From the NCBI RefSeq assembly GCF_003387375.1, contig NZ_QUNG01000014.1:16761-80760 (forward strand): a stretch of DNA of 64,000 bases, given 5' to 3'. This DNA comes from Marinomonas pollencensis. Lineage in GTDB: Bacteria; Pseudomonadota; Gammaproteobacteria; Pseudomonadales; Marinomonadaceae. Positions 7,955-16,970 of the stretch are shown piece after piece. Each line of letters starts with the position of its first letter. The stretch's first letter is position 1. The notes below the pieces were generated by a model that was not told the DNA's origin, made no database searches, and worked only from the letters and a program-made list of their open reading frames with translations. A program made the position numbers and the translations under genes.

Positions 7955-8419
7955 ATGTCTTTTACTGCATTTATATTACTTCTTGTCGCCAGTGTTGCTG
8001 TTATTGCGGCATCACTTTGGTTTATTTTTCGTCAGCTCAAGCTCAACCGTCTTCGTGAATCGAGAATACGTGAAGGGGAGTCCTTTGTGGCAGAAGAGCG
8101 TCAAAAACGTATCGAAAGTATTCAGATATTATTAAAAGCAGTGACAGTCGATGAAAAGCTGACTTGGATAGAAACCAGTATCCGAGTGAAAAACTTGTTG
8201 GATCAGTTAAGTATTGATCTATCACAACACGATGATATTTCGGCCTTTTATATCATTACTGAGAAAACAGAGCATATTCCGACCCATGAACAATGGAAAA
8301 GCTTACCAAAAGAAGCGCGTAATAAATTTAGTAAAGAGATGATGGGTTATGAAACTGAACACCTTGAGCATTTGAAACGTGCTAAAGCCGCTTTGTTAGA
8401 CTATTCTTTTGATTCATGA
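7955..8419 (+). CDS. Membrane-anchored DUF2489-like protein, 154 aa
   Basis: One N-terminal transmembrane helix (about residues 2-25) is followed by a charged, largely helical cytoplasmic domain. That domain has a conserved-looking segment LTWIETSIRVKNLLD and a Lys/Glu-rich end (KEMMGYETEHLEHLKRAKAALLDY). The pattern fits the DUF2489 family of unknown function in gammaproteobacteria. I recognise it from overall shape, not a defining motif. Its TGA overlaps the next ATG (ATGA at 8416), so the two proteins are co-translated and may interact. Confidence 0.6.
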   Translation: MSFTAFILLLVASVAVIAASLWFIFRQLKLNRLRESRIREGESFVAEERQKRIESIQILLKAVTVDEKLTWIETSIRVKNLLDQLSIDLSQHDDISAFYIITEKTEHIPTHEQWKSLPKEARNKFSKEMMGYETEHLEHLKRAKAALLDYSFDS

Positions 8420-8787
8420 TTTTACAGTTCGTACTTTCTGTTTTTTTGTGTTTTTGTTTACTGGTATCGTTGCTGGTGTTTTATTTAAAACATAAATCTA
8501 AAATGCCTTATTATCGGTTAAGCCAGAATGACTGTACTGTTTTATTAGAGAAGGCAGTCAATGGTCTCTTGCTGGAATATGATTGGAATGTTTTTATTGG
8601 CATGACAATCCGAGATGATGAGCAATTTGAACAGTTGCGCGAAGTGTGTCTTATGATTGACGAAGAGCATAAAAGAGGAGCCCAACTGATTGATGGGAAA
8701 CTCTATGTGCGTTTCAGTAAAGCTGGATTAAAGCAATTGTCTGACTTGTTAGACGAATGGCGACATAAAGTACATTATGCCGCTTAG
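8416..8787 (+). CDS. Unknown small membrane-anchored protein, 123 aa
   Basis: I do not recognise this family. It has an N-terminal hydrophobic helix (about residues 3-25, rich in Phe, Leu and Cys), a short basic linker and a soluble domain of about 95 residues. That domain has the sequence YDWNVFIGMTIRDDEQFEQLREVC and ends in an amphipathic helix (LKQLSDLLDEWRHKV). It is translationally coupled to the DUF2489-like gene by a 4-nt overlap and precedes mscS by 41 nt, suggesting a shared transcript. Confidence 0.7.
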   Translation: MILQFVLSVFLCFCLLVSLLVFYLKHKSKMPYYRLSQNDCTVLLEKAVNGLLLEYDWNVFIGMTIRDDEQFEQLREVCLMIDEEHKRGAQLIDGKLYVRFSKAGLKQLSDLLDEWRHKVHYAA

Positions 8788-8828
8788 CGGCTTATATCTT
8801 ATTAACGTTAGATTAAGGATTAAAGCAC

Positions 8829-9659
8829 ATGGGCGATATGGAACAATTAGTAGACAAAGGCATTGATTTATTGCCTTGGATCTCAGAAATGGCAATTAAC
8901 TTATTGATCGGCATTGTTATTTTCATTGTTGGTCGGTTTGTAGCGCATAAGGTAGCTCACTGGTGTGAGCGTAGAATGCTAAAGTCGTCCGTTGATAAGG
9001 CAGTGGCGGGTTTTTGTTCTAGTATTCTTTATGCCTTAATGTTTGCAGGTGTTATCTTAATGGCGTTAGGGCAGATCGGTGTGCAAACCACCTCCTTTAT
9101 CGCCATCTTGGGTGCGGCAGGTTTGGCGGTTGGCCTTGCGTTACAAGGCTCACTCTCTAACTTTGCCTCAGGCGTGTTGATCATCATTTTGCGTCCATTT
9201 AAGTCGGGCGACTTTATTGATGCTGCTGGTCAAATGGGAACGGTTGATCGTATTGAGCTGTTTCATACTTACCTGAGAACGCCTGATAATCGGATTATTA
9301 TTGCCCCGAACTCAGCGGTTATGGGGGGTTCAATTGTCAATTACTCACGAGAGAAAACACGCCGCTTAGATCTGGTGATTGGTATCAGTTATGACGCTGA
9401 TATTCGTCTTGCGAAAAGCATCATGGAAGAAATTGTCTCGGCCGATGAGCGTGTTTTAAAAGATCCCGCTTGGGTGATTGCGGTGTCAGAGCTTGCGGAT
9501 AGTTCCGTTAACTTCAATTTGCGCCCTTGGGTCGCCGCTGCGGATTATTGGGATGTCAGAGCGGATCTTCTAGAAAAGATCAAATACACCTTTGATGAGC
9601 GCGGTATTGGTATCCCATACCCACAAATGGATGTCCATGTGCATAAACAAGCGTCTTAA
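8829..9659 (+). CDS. mscS: Small-conductance mechanosensitive channel
   Basis: A 276-residue MscS-type channel, close to the length of E. coli MscS. There are three transmembrane helices. TM3 is Gly/Ala-rich (ILGAAGLAVGLALQGSLSNFASG), the packing signature of the pore, followed by the beta domain (RPFKSGDFIDAAGQMGTVDRI) and the alpha/beta C-terminal domain with NSAVMGGSIVNYS. It opens under membrane tension to release solutes on hypo-osmotic shock. A strong terminator follows at 9681. It may share a transcript with the two small membrane proteins upstream. Confidence 0.95.
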   Translation: MGDMEQLVDKGIDLLPWISEMAINLLIGIVIFIVGRFVAHKVAHWCERRMLKSSVDKAVAGFCSSILYALMFAGVILMALGQIGVQTTSFIAILGAAGLAVGLALQGSLSNFASGVLIIILRPFKSGDFIDAAGQMGTVDRIELFHTYLRTPDNRIIIAPNSAVMGGSIVNYSREKTRRLDLVIGISYDADIRLAKSIMEEIVSADERVLKDPAWVIAVSELADSSVNFNLRPWVAAADYWDVRADLLEKIKYTFDERGIGIPYPQMDVHVHKQAS

Positions 9660-9680
9660 TCACTCCTAGACTTGTTTTCA

Positions 9681-9723
9681 AAATGCCGCCAAGTGATTAA
9701 CATTGCTTGGCGGCATTTTTTAT
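9681..9723 (+). terminator. Strong intrinsic terminator after mscS
   Basis: AAATGCCGCCAAG (9681-9693) pairs with CTTGGCGGCATTT (9706-9718) around a 12-nt loop and runs directly into a T-run. This ends the mscS transcript before greB. Confidence 0.93.
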
Positions 9724-9754
9724 TTTAATCATTGTTTTAAATAGGTTGTTACTA

Positions 9755-10264
9755 ATGACTCGGTATCGTCCACCTGCCCCGCCAAAATCTGCTTACATTA
9801 CACAAGAGGGGGCGCAAACCTTATTGGCGGAGCTCAAATATCTGTGGAAAGAAAAGCGCCCAGCGGTAACTGAAACGGTTCGTGAAGCGGCCGCCCAAGG
9901 TGATCGCTCAGAGAATGCTGAATATATTTATGGCAAAAAACAGTTGCGTGAAATAGATCGCCGCGTGCGTTACTTAGAAAAACGTTTGGATATTTGTACT
10001 GTGGTTGATCGGTTTCCAGCGGATCAATCAAAAGTCTTTTTTGGTGCCTGGGTGACGCTGGAAGATGATGATGGCCAGCAAGAGTGCTTTCGTATTGTTG
10101 GTCCGGATGAGCTCGATCATCATGCGGATTATATTAGTGTGGATTCGCCCGTCGCTAAGGCTTTGTTAAAAAAAGAAGAGGGCGATGAAGTGCTTATTCG
10201 GCGAGCAGAAGGGGAAAAGCTCTATTTAATTGAGCAAGTCGAATATCGTGCAGCGACGACCTAA
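9755..10264 (+). CDS. greB: Transcription elongation factor GreB
   Basis: A 169-residue Gre factor. The N-terminal coiled-coil carries the conserved acidic-tip region (QGDRSENAEYIYGKKQLREIDRRVRYLEKRL), split here around SENAEY. The C-terminal FKBP-like domain follows (GAWVTLEDDD..., ISVDSPVAKALL). GreB stimulates cleavage of backtracked RNA in RNA polymerase. The N-terminal MTRYRPPAPPKSAYIT distinguishes GreB from GreA. ATG 9755 is used because the upstream in-frame codons lie in the mscS terminator. Confidence 0.93.
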   Translation: MTRYRPPAPPKSAYITQEGAQTLLAELKYLWKEKRPAVTETVREAAAQGDRSENAEYIYGKKQLREIDRRVRYLEKRLDICTVVDRFPADQSKVFFGAWVTLEDDDGQQECFRIVGPDELDHHADYISVDSPVAKALLKKEEGDEVLIRRAEGEKLYLIEQVEYRAATT

Positions 10265-10392
10265 ATTCAGGGCGTGAGCTGTGTTGCGAGCAAAAATGAA
10301 TTTAAGTCATGATCCAGAGTAGGCTTTTTCAGTATTAAACGCACAAAAAGTCATTCACAATCCCACATCGATTTTCCCAGTTAGGATATGCA

Positions 10393-11391
10393 ATGAAGAT
10401 AACGTTAATGAGCATGGTTTTGGGTGCTTCACTTGCCTCTGGCCAACTGGTTGCCGCTACAGATTACCCCCTTACCATAACAAATTGTGGCTACAGTCAC
10501 AGTTATCAACAGGCGCCTAATGCCACGGTAACGATTGGCCAAGCCGCCACAGAAATACTTTATAAGCTTGGCCTTGCGGAAAAAGTGAAGGGCACATCTG
10601 TCTGGTTTAATGATGTACTCCCTGAATACCAAGCCATTGATCGTGCTATTCCTCGCTTAGCTGAGAATGACCCAAGCTTCGAATCTGTTGTGTCGAAACG
10701 CCCTGATTTAGTCATAGCCCAGTATGAGTGGCATGTTGGGGCACAAGGTATTGTCGCGAGTCGGGAGCAGTTTCATGATGTTGGTGTCGCCACTTATATT
10801 TTACCAACAGATTGCGACAATAAAGATAACTCAGTCGGTCTTGATGGTACTCGATTGGGGCAATTCTCAACCACTTCTTTGTATAAATCGATTCATCAAT
10901 TGGCCGCTATCTTTGATGTGCCTGAACGAGGGGATGCGTTAATTAACGCATTAACTCAACGAGAAAACCTGGCACAGCAAAGGGCGTTAAGAGCGGGTTC
11001 AAAAAATGCCACTGCGGTATTTTGGTATTCCAGTGCCGCGTTGGGAATGGATCCCTATGTGGCAGGGCAAAAAGGACCGGCCGCTTATATTATGAAAACG
11101 CTAGGAATTAAAAATGTGGTGCAATCGGATGAAGAATGGCCAACCGTTGGTTGGGAGAGCATTGCCAAAGCGAATCCCGATATTATTGTGATCGCCAAAA
11201 TGCAGCGGCGTCGTTTCCCTGCTGATGATTACCATAAAAAACTGGAGTTTTTAAGAAATGATCCAGTGACTAAAGAAATGAAAGCAGTGAAAAATGGTAA
11301 CATAGTGGTTATGGACGCTCTCGAGATGGACGCGACAATTCGTTTGATTGATGGCTTAGAAAAAGTGACCAAAGCGGTGGAACAACGTTAA
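10393..11391 (+). CDS. ABC-type periplasmic substrate-binding protein, FecB/BtuF class
   Basis: A 332-residue class III binding protein with a signal peptide (cleavage after about LVAATD). The fold shows as AATEILYKLGLAEKVKGTS in lobe 1 and as a C-terminal lobe with PTVGWESIAKANPDIIVIAK. The mature start TITNCGYSHSY recalls a subgroup with Cys near the N-terminus. Such proteins bind Fe(III)-siderophores, haem, cobalamin or other chelates. There is no TonB receptor, Fur box or cobalamin riboswitch in the 128-nt upstream gap, so the substrate stays open. It is first of three genes with the permease 4 nt downstream. Confidence 0.8.
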   Translation: MKITLMSMVLGASLASGQLVAATDYPLTITNCGYSHSYQQAPNATVTIGQAATEILYKLGLAEKVKGTSVWFNDVLPEYQAIDRAIPRLAENDPSFESVVSKRPDLVIAQYEWHVGAQGIVASREQFHDVGVATYILPTDCDNKDNSVGLDGTRLGQFSTTSLYKSIHQLAAIFDVPERGDALINALTQRENLAQQRALRAGSKNATAVFWYSSAALGMDPYVAGQKGPAAYIMKTLGIKNVVQSDEEWPTVGWESIAKANPDIIVIAKMQRRRFPADDYHKKLEFLRNDPVTKEMKAVKNGNIVVMDALEMDATIRLIDGLEKVTKAVEQR

Positions 11392-11395
11392 TCTA

Positions 11396-12448
11396 ATGCT
11401 AGTTAAAGGTTTACAAGGGGTGATGAAAAGTCACCCTTTATTATTTGTATTGGTCAGTACTCTGACTTTGTCTGTTTTCATTGTGTTAGGTGTGGCCATT
11501 GGCGAGACTCAAATTGACTTTCAGACCGTGGTTTACGCGGTGGCAAATGGGGCGTTAGGCACCCAATACCCGATTAATGCGATTGATCAAGGTGTCGTAT
11601 GGAACTATCGACTTACTCGGACTTTGGTGGCGGCGTGCTGTGGTTCGGCGTTGGCGATTACTGGTTTGGTATTGCAATCTCTATTACGTAATGCGTTGGC
11701 TGACCCCTATTTGCTAGGCATTTCGGCTGGAGCTTCAACCGGTGCCGTGTTAGTGACTATTGCGGGTATTGGTGCTGGTGCATTAAGCATGTCATTTGGC
11801 GCTTTAATTGGCGCAATTTTGGCTTTTATGTTTGTTGTTGCCTTGGCGGCATTGGCATCAGGACGGCGCATGGGGAATATCTCGACGCAGGTGATATTGG
11901 CTGGTATTGCGGGTTCTCAACTGTTCAATGCGCTGACCGCATTTGTGATAGCCAAGTCAGCAAATGCCGAACAGGCTCGTGGAATTATGTTTTGGTTGTT
12001 GGGAAATTTATCCGGAGCAAGGTGGCAAGAGGTCGCCATGGCGGTGCCAGTACTGCTGTTTGGCTTGATGATTGTGTTATGGCATTCGCGTGCTCTTGAT
12101 GCCTTTTTGTTCGGTTCTGATGCGGCTGCGTCGATTGGTATAGCGGTGAAACGAGTGCAAGTGGTGCTGATTTTTTCAACGGCGATGATGACTGCCGTGA
12201 TGGTGTCTATGGTTGGGGCCATTGGCTTTGTTGGTTTGGTAATCCCCCATGCTGCGCGGTTTTTGTTTGGTAGTTCGCATTTGGTGCTCGTGCCGGCGTG
12301 TGCGGTTATTGGGGCGGTGTTTCTCATCGTTTGTGATATTGGCTCACGCACCGTGATCCCAGGTCAGGTGTTGCCTATTGGGGTGGTTACGGCGCTGATC
12401 GGAGCGCCTTGTTTTGCGCTTGTATTGATCCGGGGGCAACGAAAATGA
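11396..12448 (+). CDS. FecCD/BtuC-family ABC transporter permease
   Basis: A 350-residue, roughly ten-helix permease. Signature segments are LVLQSLLRNALADPYLLGISAGAS (split around ADPYLLGISAGA), TQVILAGIAGSQLFNAL and GAIGFVGLVIPHAAR, the last being the coupling region to the ATPase. It forms the channel for the preceding binding protein. It overlaps the ATPase gene by 4 nt (ATGA at 12445). Confidence 0.9.
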   Translation: MLVKGLQGVMKSHPLLFVLVSTLTLSVFIVLGVAIGETQIDFQTVVYAVANGALGTQYPINAIDQGVVWNYRLTRTLVAACCGSALAITGLVLQSLLRNALADPYLLGISAGASTGAVLVTIAGIGAGALSMSFGALIGAILAFMFVVALAALASGRRMGNISTQVILAGIAGSQLFNALTAFVIAKSANAEQARGIMFWLLGNLSGARWQEVAMAVPVLLFGLMIVLWHSRALDAFLFGSDAAASIGIAVKRVQVVLIFSTAMMTAVMVSMVGAIGFVGLVIPHAARFLFGSSHLVLVPACAVIGAVFLIVCDIGSRTVIPGQVLPIGVVTALIGAPCFALVLIRGQRK

Positions 12449-13200
12449 ACCTTAAAGTTGAGAATGTCAGTTATCGTCTTGGCAAAAAAGTCCTCTTGGA
12501 TAACGTCTCTTTGTCTTTACAAGAGCGTGAGCGTGTCGCAATTATTGGGCCAAATGGCTCAGGTAAATCGACTTTATTAAGGTTGATCTGTGGCCTGAAT
12601 AAGCCGACTCAGGGTGAAGTATTGTTAGCTGGGCGATGTGTTCATCGTTACCCACGTCGCCGTTTAGCGCAAAGCTTGGCGTTTGTGCAGCAAAAGGCAA
12701 ATACAGAAGACATAGTGCGCGCTGAAGAGGCGGTGTCGCTAGGCCGGACGCCTTGGATTAAGCCATTTGAAGCTTGGAGTGAGTACCACCAAGGGTTTGT
12801 TGAGAAGGCTTTGTTGCAGGTAGATATGCAGGATAAGCGTCATCAGTATTGGCACACTTTATCCGGAGGGGAGCAGCAACGGCTGCACATTGCGCGGGCG
12901 TTAGCGCAAAATACGCCTTTTATTGTCATGGATGAGCCCACTAATCATTTGGATATTAAGCAGCAGTTGGGCGTTTTATCTTTGATACACCATATTGAAA
13001 GAACCATGCTGGTGGCGGTGCATGATCTAAATCACGCGATGCGTTTTGATCGAGTTATTGTGTTAAAGGATGGCGGTGTGGTTGCTCAGGGGGCGCCAGA
13101 AACATTGATCACTGAAGCATTAATTAAAGAGGTTTTTGAAGTGGAGTCTAGGGTGATTAAAAGCATGGGGTTTGCTTCAAATGTTCAGCTGATCGCGTAG
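12445..13200 (+). CDS. ABC transporter ATPase, FepC/BtuD-like
   Basis: A 251-residue ATPase with Walker A GPNGSGKST, signature LSGGEQQR, Walker B FIVMDEPT and the H-loop VAVHDLNHA. It energises the FecCD permease encoded just upstream. I start at ATG 12445, overlapping the permease stop, because it gives the normal MNLKVENVSYRLG start. The longer frame only reads through the end of the permease gene. The three genes form a complete importer, except for an outer-membrane receptor. Confidence 0.92.
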   Translation: MNLKVENVSYRLGKKVLLDNVSLSLQERERVAIIGPNGSGKSTLLRLICGLNKPTQGEVLLAGRCVHRYPRRRLAQSLAFVQQKANTEDIVRAEEAVSLGRTPWIKPFEAWSEYHQGFVEKALLQVDMQDKRHQYWHTLSGGEQQRLHIARALAQNTPFIVMDEPTNHLDIKQQLGVLSLIHHIERTMLVAVHDLNHAMRFDRVIVLKDGGVVAQGAPETLITEALIKEVFEVESRVIKSMGFASNVQLIA

Positions 13201-13274
13201 CTTTGCTTTAGTCTATAAGCCCTTGCGATAACATTAATCTGCTTTTACTAGACGGTGCAATAGACGAAGTAAAT

Positions 13275-14138
13275 ATGAGAATTTATTACGGTATGGCCCA
13301 ATGGCAACATCCTGCTTGGGTAAATTGGTTGTATCCCTCATCACTGCCTTCAGCAGAACGCATTGCGCGTTATTCTCAGGTGTTTTCTACGGTTGAAGTG
13401 GGGAGTACCTTTTATACTCAGGTAGAAGCGCAACAGCTACAGCGTTGGTATGATGCGGTTGCAGAGTCATTTCGTTTTGCCTTTAAGGCGCCGCAAACCG
13501 TTACCCATCGTCTGCTTGAGCGCCCATGGGATGATATTGTCACGGATTGGCGTGTGTTTATGGCTGCGTTAGAGCCCTTGCAAGCAAAGCTGGGGCCGAC
13601 CATGTTGCAGTTTCCTGCCAGCTGCGATGAGCGTTTATTAGAGCACATCATGGCCCTTTGTGAGCTGTGGACATTAACCACGCCTTTGTCGGTGGAAACA
13701 CGTCACTTAGCGTATTTTGATCGAACTTGTCATGAATCGACATTGTTAAAGGGGTTGGCTGCAAGAGGTGTTAATCGCGTAGTGATGGATTCTCGGCCCG
13801 TTTTCTCAACACAGGCGTACTGTGACAGTTTGGTGGACGCACAAAAGAAGAAGCCAAGAGTGCCTTGTCATCCGGTTGTCACAGGATCTCACCCTGTGGT
13901 GCGTTATATTGGCCATCCAGATTTACCCTTGAATGATAAATGGCTGGATCAATGGGCTGCTAAGTTGGCGCAATGGTTGGCGCAAGAGCTAACCCCCACT
14001 GTGTTTGTGCATTCTTCAGACAATATTGCCGCCCCGACACTGGCCGCCGCATTGGACCAGCGGGTCCAAGATTTGTGTAGTGAGTATCAACCGCTGCTTC
14101 AGCTGCCACAAAGTCAGCAACAGGCGAGTTTATGGTAA
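13275..14138 (+). CDS. DUF72 (YecE-like) protein
   Basis: A 287-residue protein with the DUF72 TIM-barrel landmarks: an early YYGMAQWQHPAWVNWLYP, then FSTVEVGSTFY, FRFAFKAPQTVTH, LGPTMLQFPAS and SVETRHLAYF. The biochemical role of DUF72 is not established. It follows the ABC importer by 74 nt but has its own start and is closed by a bidirectional terminator, so a functional link is not evident. Confidence 0.85.
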   Translation: MRIYYGMAQWQHPAWVNWLYPSSLPSAERIARYSQVFSTVEVGSTFYTQVEAQQLQRWYDAVAESFRFAFKAPQTVTHRLLERPWDDIVTDWRVFMAALEPLQAKLGPTMLQFPASCDERLLEHIMALCELWTLTTPLSVETRHLAYFDRTCHESTLLKGLAARGVNRVVMDSRPVFSTQAYCDSLVDAQKKKPRVPCHPVVTGSHPVVRYIGHPDLPLNDKWLDQWAAKLAQWLAQELTPTVFVHSSDNIAAPTLAAALDQRVQDLCSEYQPLLQLPQSQQQASLW

Positions 14139-14150
14139 CGCCCGAAAAAT

Positions 14151-14184
14151 AAAAGCGCCTCTTTAAAAAAGAAGGCGCTTTTTT
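14151..14184. terminator. Bidirectional terminator between DUF72 and cuyA-like genes
   Basis: AAAAGCGCC (14151-14159) pairs with GGCGCTTTT (14174-14182) and has A/T runs on both sides. It can therefore end the plus-strand DUF72 transcript and the minus-strand lyase transcript. Confidence 0.88.
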
Positions 14185-14210
14185 GTTTGCTTAATACGAA
14201 GGGGGCGTAG

Positions 14211-15221
14211 TTAGCAATAATCTTTAAAATCAAAAGCTTCTCGGTAACCAAATAGCGCTTGGCTACCGCCTGTGTGTAAGAAGACGATGTTTTCGTCCTT
14301 GCCGAATTCGCCTTTACGAATAAGGTCAATCAGGCCCGCCGCTCCTTTTGCAGAATACACAGGGTCTAATAAAATAGACTCGTATTGCGCGAATAGCTCA
14401 ATCGCTTCTAGACCGCTTTGGGTTGGAATACCATAGCCGTCACCAACATAATTGCAGTTTGCCATGACGTCTTCGCGTTTTACCGCACCTGGAATATTTA
14501 AATACTCAGCGGTTTTTTCAGCCAAACGAAACACATTGGCTTCTTGAGTTTCTTGAGGTACTCGAACGCCAATGCCAAGTACTGGGATCTGACTGTTGGT
14601 TGCCACTAGACCTGTGACTAGCCCTGCTTGTGTTCCGGCACTGCCTGTTGCGTGAACAACGCGATCGATTTTCAGGCCCATATCATTGGCTTGTGCCAAG
14701 AGTTCCAATGCCGCGTTAACATAACCAAGTGCGCCGATTGGGTTCGAGCCGCCGCCTGGAATAATGTACGGCTTTTTGCCTTCCTTACGCAGTCTCTCTG
14801 CCACTTCTTCCATGGCTTGGTTCATGTCAGTACCCGCTGGGTACTTACTTAAAGAGGCGCCGAACAGTTGATCCAGCAGTACGTTACCGTTGTAGTTGTA
14901 GTCAACATCCTTACTGCCGGTACGATCCTCTAGGAGAATTTCACAGGCCATGCCCATTTTTGTTGCAATGGCCGCGGTTTGGCGAGCGTGGTTGGATTGT
15001 GTTGCGCCTTGGGTGATGATGGTGTCTGCGCCTTTTTCAATGGCGTCGCCCATTAAAAACTCCAGTTTACGAGTCTTGTTGCCGCCGCCAGCTAAACCGG
15101 TGCAGTCGTCACGCTTGATCCAAATAGTAGGACCGCCTAAATGCTCACTCAGTCTTGTCATTGGCTCAAGTGGTGTCGCAAGGTGAGCAAAATGTAATCT
15201 AGGGTAACGGGAAAGATGCAT
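14211..15221 (-). CDS. cuyA: PLP-dependent L-cysteate sulfo-lyase / D-cysteine desulfhydrase family
   Basis: A 336-residue fold-type II PLP enzyme. The PLP Lys lies in [12 protein letters not shown] (about residue 48), the substrate Ser/Asn loop is [12 protein letters not shown], the phosphate-binding loop is [10 protein letters not shown] and the C-terminal motif is [13 protein letters not shown]. The family holds ACC deaminase, D-cysteine desulfhydrase (DcyD) and CuyA. Several segments ([40 protein letters not shown]) fit my memory of CuyA better than DcyD, which has IFIKRDDVTPM. CuyA cleaves L-cysteate to pyruvate, sulfite and ammonia. It is divergent from a LysR gene and lies near a dehydrogenase/aminotransferase/racemase operon that would make sense for sulfonate use. 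DcyD activity remains the alternative. Confidence 0.7.
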   Translation of the reverse strand: MHLSRYPRLHFAHLATPLEPMTRLSEHLGGPTIWIKRDDCTGLAGGGNKTRKLEFLMGDAIEKGADTIITQGATQSNHARQTAAIATKMGMACEILLEDRTGSKDVDYNYNGNVLLDQLFGASLSKYPAGTDMNQAMEEVAERLRKEGKKPYIIPGGGSNPIGALGYVNAALELLAQANDMGLKIDRVVHATGSAGTQAGLVTGLVATNSQIPVLGIGVRVPQETQEANVFRLAEKTAEYLNIPGAVKREDVMANCNYVGDGYGIPTQSGLEAIELFAQYESILLDPVYSAKGAAGLIDLIRKGEFGKDENIVFLHTGGSQALFGYREAFDFKDYC

Positions 15222-15371
15222 AGGTAAATCTCCATAAAGGGATGACGTTGAATTGCTTTAGAGACTAACGCCTCCATTTTCTGCTGCCCAATGCTGTTTT
15301 ATCTTGTCTCGGTTACTTTTCTGCATAGCAGTGCTAACATCGAAAAAAACCATTATTAGAAAGGAGTTCCA

Positions 15372-16277
15372 GTGGAATTGAAGTGGTTAGAAGATTATCT
15401 GGCATTGGCCAAGAATGGCAGTTTTTCGAAGGCCGCAGAAGCGCGTTTTGTGACTCAGCCGGCATTTAGTCGGCGTATTCGATCACTGGAAAGCTGGCTA
15501 GGTGTCAGCCTAGTAGATCGCTCTCAATATCCGACCACTTTTACGAAAGCAGGTATGGCGTTCTTGGAGCAAGCAGAGAGCTTAGTCAAACAAATGTATG
15601 GCGTGCGCAATCACCTCACCTCCCTAGTTAATGACACTGCAGAAATGGTGGTGATGTCTCAGCATTCTCTGGCGGTTTCTTTTATGCCGGATTGGTTGCA
15701 GCAAATTGAACCTTTTATTGGCGATTCTCTGATTCGAGTGAATACCGATAATTTGCATGATTCTATAGATTCATTTCTATCTGGGGCGGGGGATTTCTTG
15801 GTGTGCTTTTCTACCCCTGAAGTGGCTAAACAGTTAAGTAGGAGCGACATAGAGACGATTCAAATCACCACCGACCGCATTGTTCCTGTGACGGCCGTTA
15901 AGGCTGATGGGCAGCCTGTATACCGTGTTTCACAAGAAAGCTTAAGATGGCTGACTTACCCCAAAGAATCTTTTTTAGGCAGCTTGCTGAGCAGTGAATC
16001 CTTGTCTGATTTGAGCACTGAGCTTAAATTGAATAAGGTCTGCGAAAACGCCTTGGCAGAAGGGTTAAAAGCCTTGGTGGAGAAAGGTTATGGTGTTGCC
16101 TGGATACCTGAGTCTTTGGTCAAAAAAGAGCTGGATGCTGGTCAGGTGATGGTGCTTGGGGCCCCCCTTAAATCAATAGAATTAGATATTAATATTTATC
16201 GATTTAAGGGGAAACATTCGGATTTCTCTACGCGTTTTTGGCAGTACCTTTCAGCGTTATATCAAGAGGCTGGTTAG
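15372..16277 (+). CDS. LysR-family transcriptional regulator
   Basis: A 301-residue LTTR. The N-terminal winged helix (WLEDYLALAKNGSFSKAAEARFVTQPAFSRRI) carries the classic recognition-helix pattern TQPAFSRRI, and an effector-binding domain follows. It starts at GTG 15372 behind AGGAG. It is divergent from the cuyA-like gene across 150 nt, the usual arrangement for an LTTR controlling its neighbour. It could also act on the hisD-like operon 693 nt downstream. The effector is unknown; cysteate or a related sulfonate would be the natural guess from context. Confidence 0.9.
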   Translation: MELKWLEDYLALAKNGSFSKAAEARFVTQPAFSRRIRSLESWLGVSLVDRSQYPTTFTKAGMAFLEQAESLVKQMYGVRNHLTSLVNDTAEMVVMSQHSLAVSFMPDWLQQIEPFIGDSLIRVNTDNLHDSIDSFLSGAGDFLVCFSTPEVAKQLSRSDIETIQITTDRIVPVTAVKADGQPVYRVSQESLRWLTYPKESFLGSLLSSESLSDLSTELKLNKVCENALAEGLKALVEKGYGVAWIPESLVKKELDAGQVMVLGAPLKSIELDINIYRFKGKHSDFSTRFWQYLSALYQEAG

Positions 16278-16970
16278 CTATCACCGTCTGGTGTTCATGT
16301 CATAAAGCATCGCGAAGCGAAAAAATGCCATTTCATGGAATTTTTTTGGCTATTTTAAAGCGTGAACTAAGAGCAAAAGCTCGGATTTTGTAAGCCATCT
16401 TCAGAGGTCAGAAAGGCATCGCGTTTTTGGGCGGGCTGATAGACGATCAATAACTCATGGCTTGTATCTGTATCTAATTGTTTTTATTTGATAAAAAATA
16501 TTTCTGTAGCAACTAAAAAGTGCGATTTAAGATGTCTTATAGGGCACGCTATCTTATGCGTAAAAGTAACCGCTATCGCTCAAAAAAGGCATTGGTTTCC
16601 CGCTAATTATGTCACTAAGGTGATAGCTTGCTTAGGAAATAGCAGCACTCAAATACAAAAATAAAGAAAAAACAGGAGTAACCTAATGCCGCTTACCTGC
16701 TTCTTTTCATGCCATTTAGTTCGTTTAATCAGGTTTTTTGAGCCCACCACAAGGCCAAAATAGTCACGGCATAAGTTGCGATCAAGAGATTGCTCTGATT
16801 GACATAGGTGATAACCGAGTTCTATTGGGTTACAAATTTACATAAATACTAGCCAAGCTCTAGTAGCTTGCAAAGTGATGTTGGGCTTTGAGTATTCTCC
16901 TTTTAGTGTTGGCCGGCTGGGTCGCCATTTTAGAGTTAATACGAATACTCAGGACAGTGAGAGGTGCTTT
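16278..16970 (+). other. 693-nt intergenic region with no confident gene
   Basis: This is the longest gene-free stretch in the window. It is AT-rich (for example 16481-16510) and would hold the promoter of the hisD-like operon. At 16674-16688 a strong-looking ACAGGAGTAACCTAATG leader opens a 25-codon frame ending at 16763. It could be a leader peptide, a remnant of a deleted gene, or chance. On the minus strand a stop-free run of about 38 codons ends at about 16367. I could not name a protein from either. Confidence 0.5.
16686..16763 (+). CDS. Possible 25-codon leader peptide or gene remnant
   Basis: ATG 16686 sits 7 nt after AGGAG, a better ribosome-binding site than many real genes here. 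The frame encodes only 25 residues (Cys-, Phe- and Arg-containing) and stops at TAG 16761. It lies 207 nt before the hisD-like start. It may be a short upstream ORF, or the start of a gene whose body was deleted. Conservation is untested. Confidence 0.25.
   Translation: MPLTCFFSCHLVRLIRFFEPTTRPK

Noticed and set aside
10265..10392. Cobalamin riboswitch or Fur box before the ABC importer
   Set aside because: I looked for the B12-box and for a GATAATGATAATCATTATC-like palindrome and found neither.
11917..12351. 144-codon minus-strand frame
   Set aside because: Antisense to the FecCD permease and without recognisable features.
16367..16483. Minus-strand stop-free run of about 38 codons in the gap
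   Set aside because: Its composition looks protein-like, but there is no ATG or ribosome site, and 38 open codons are expected by chance.
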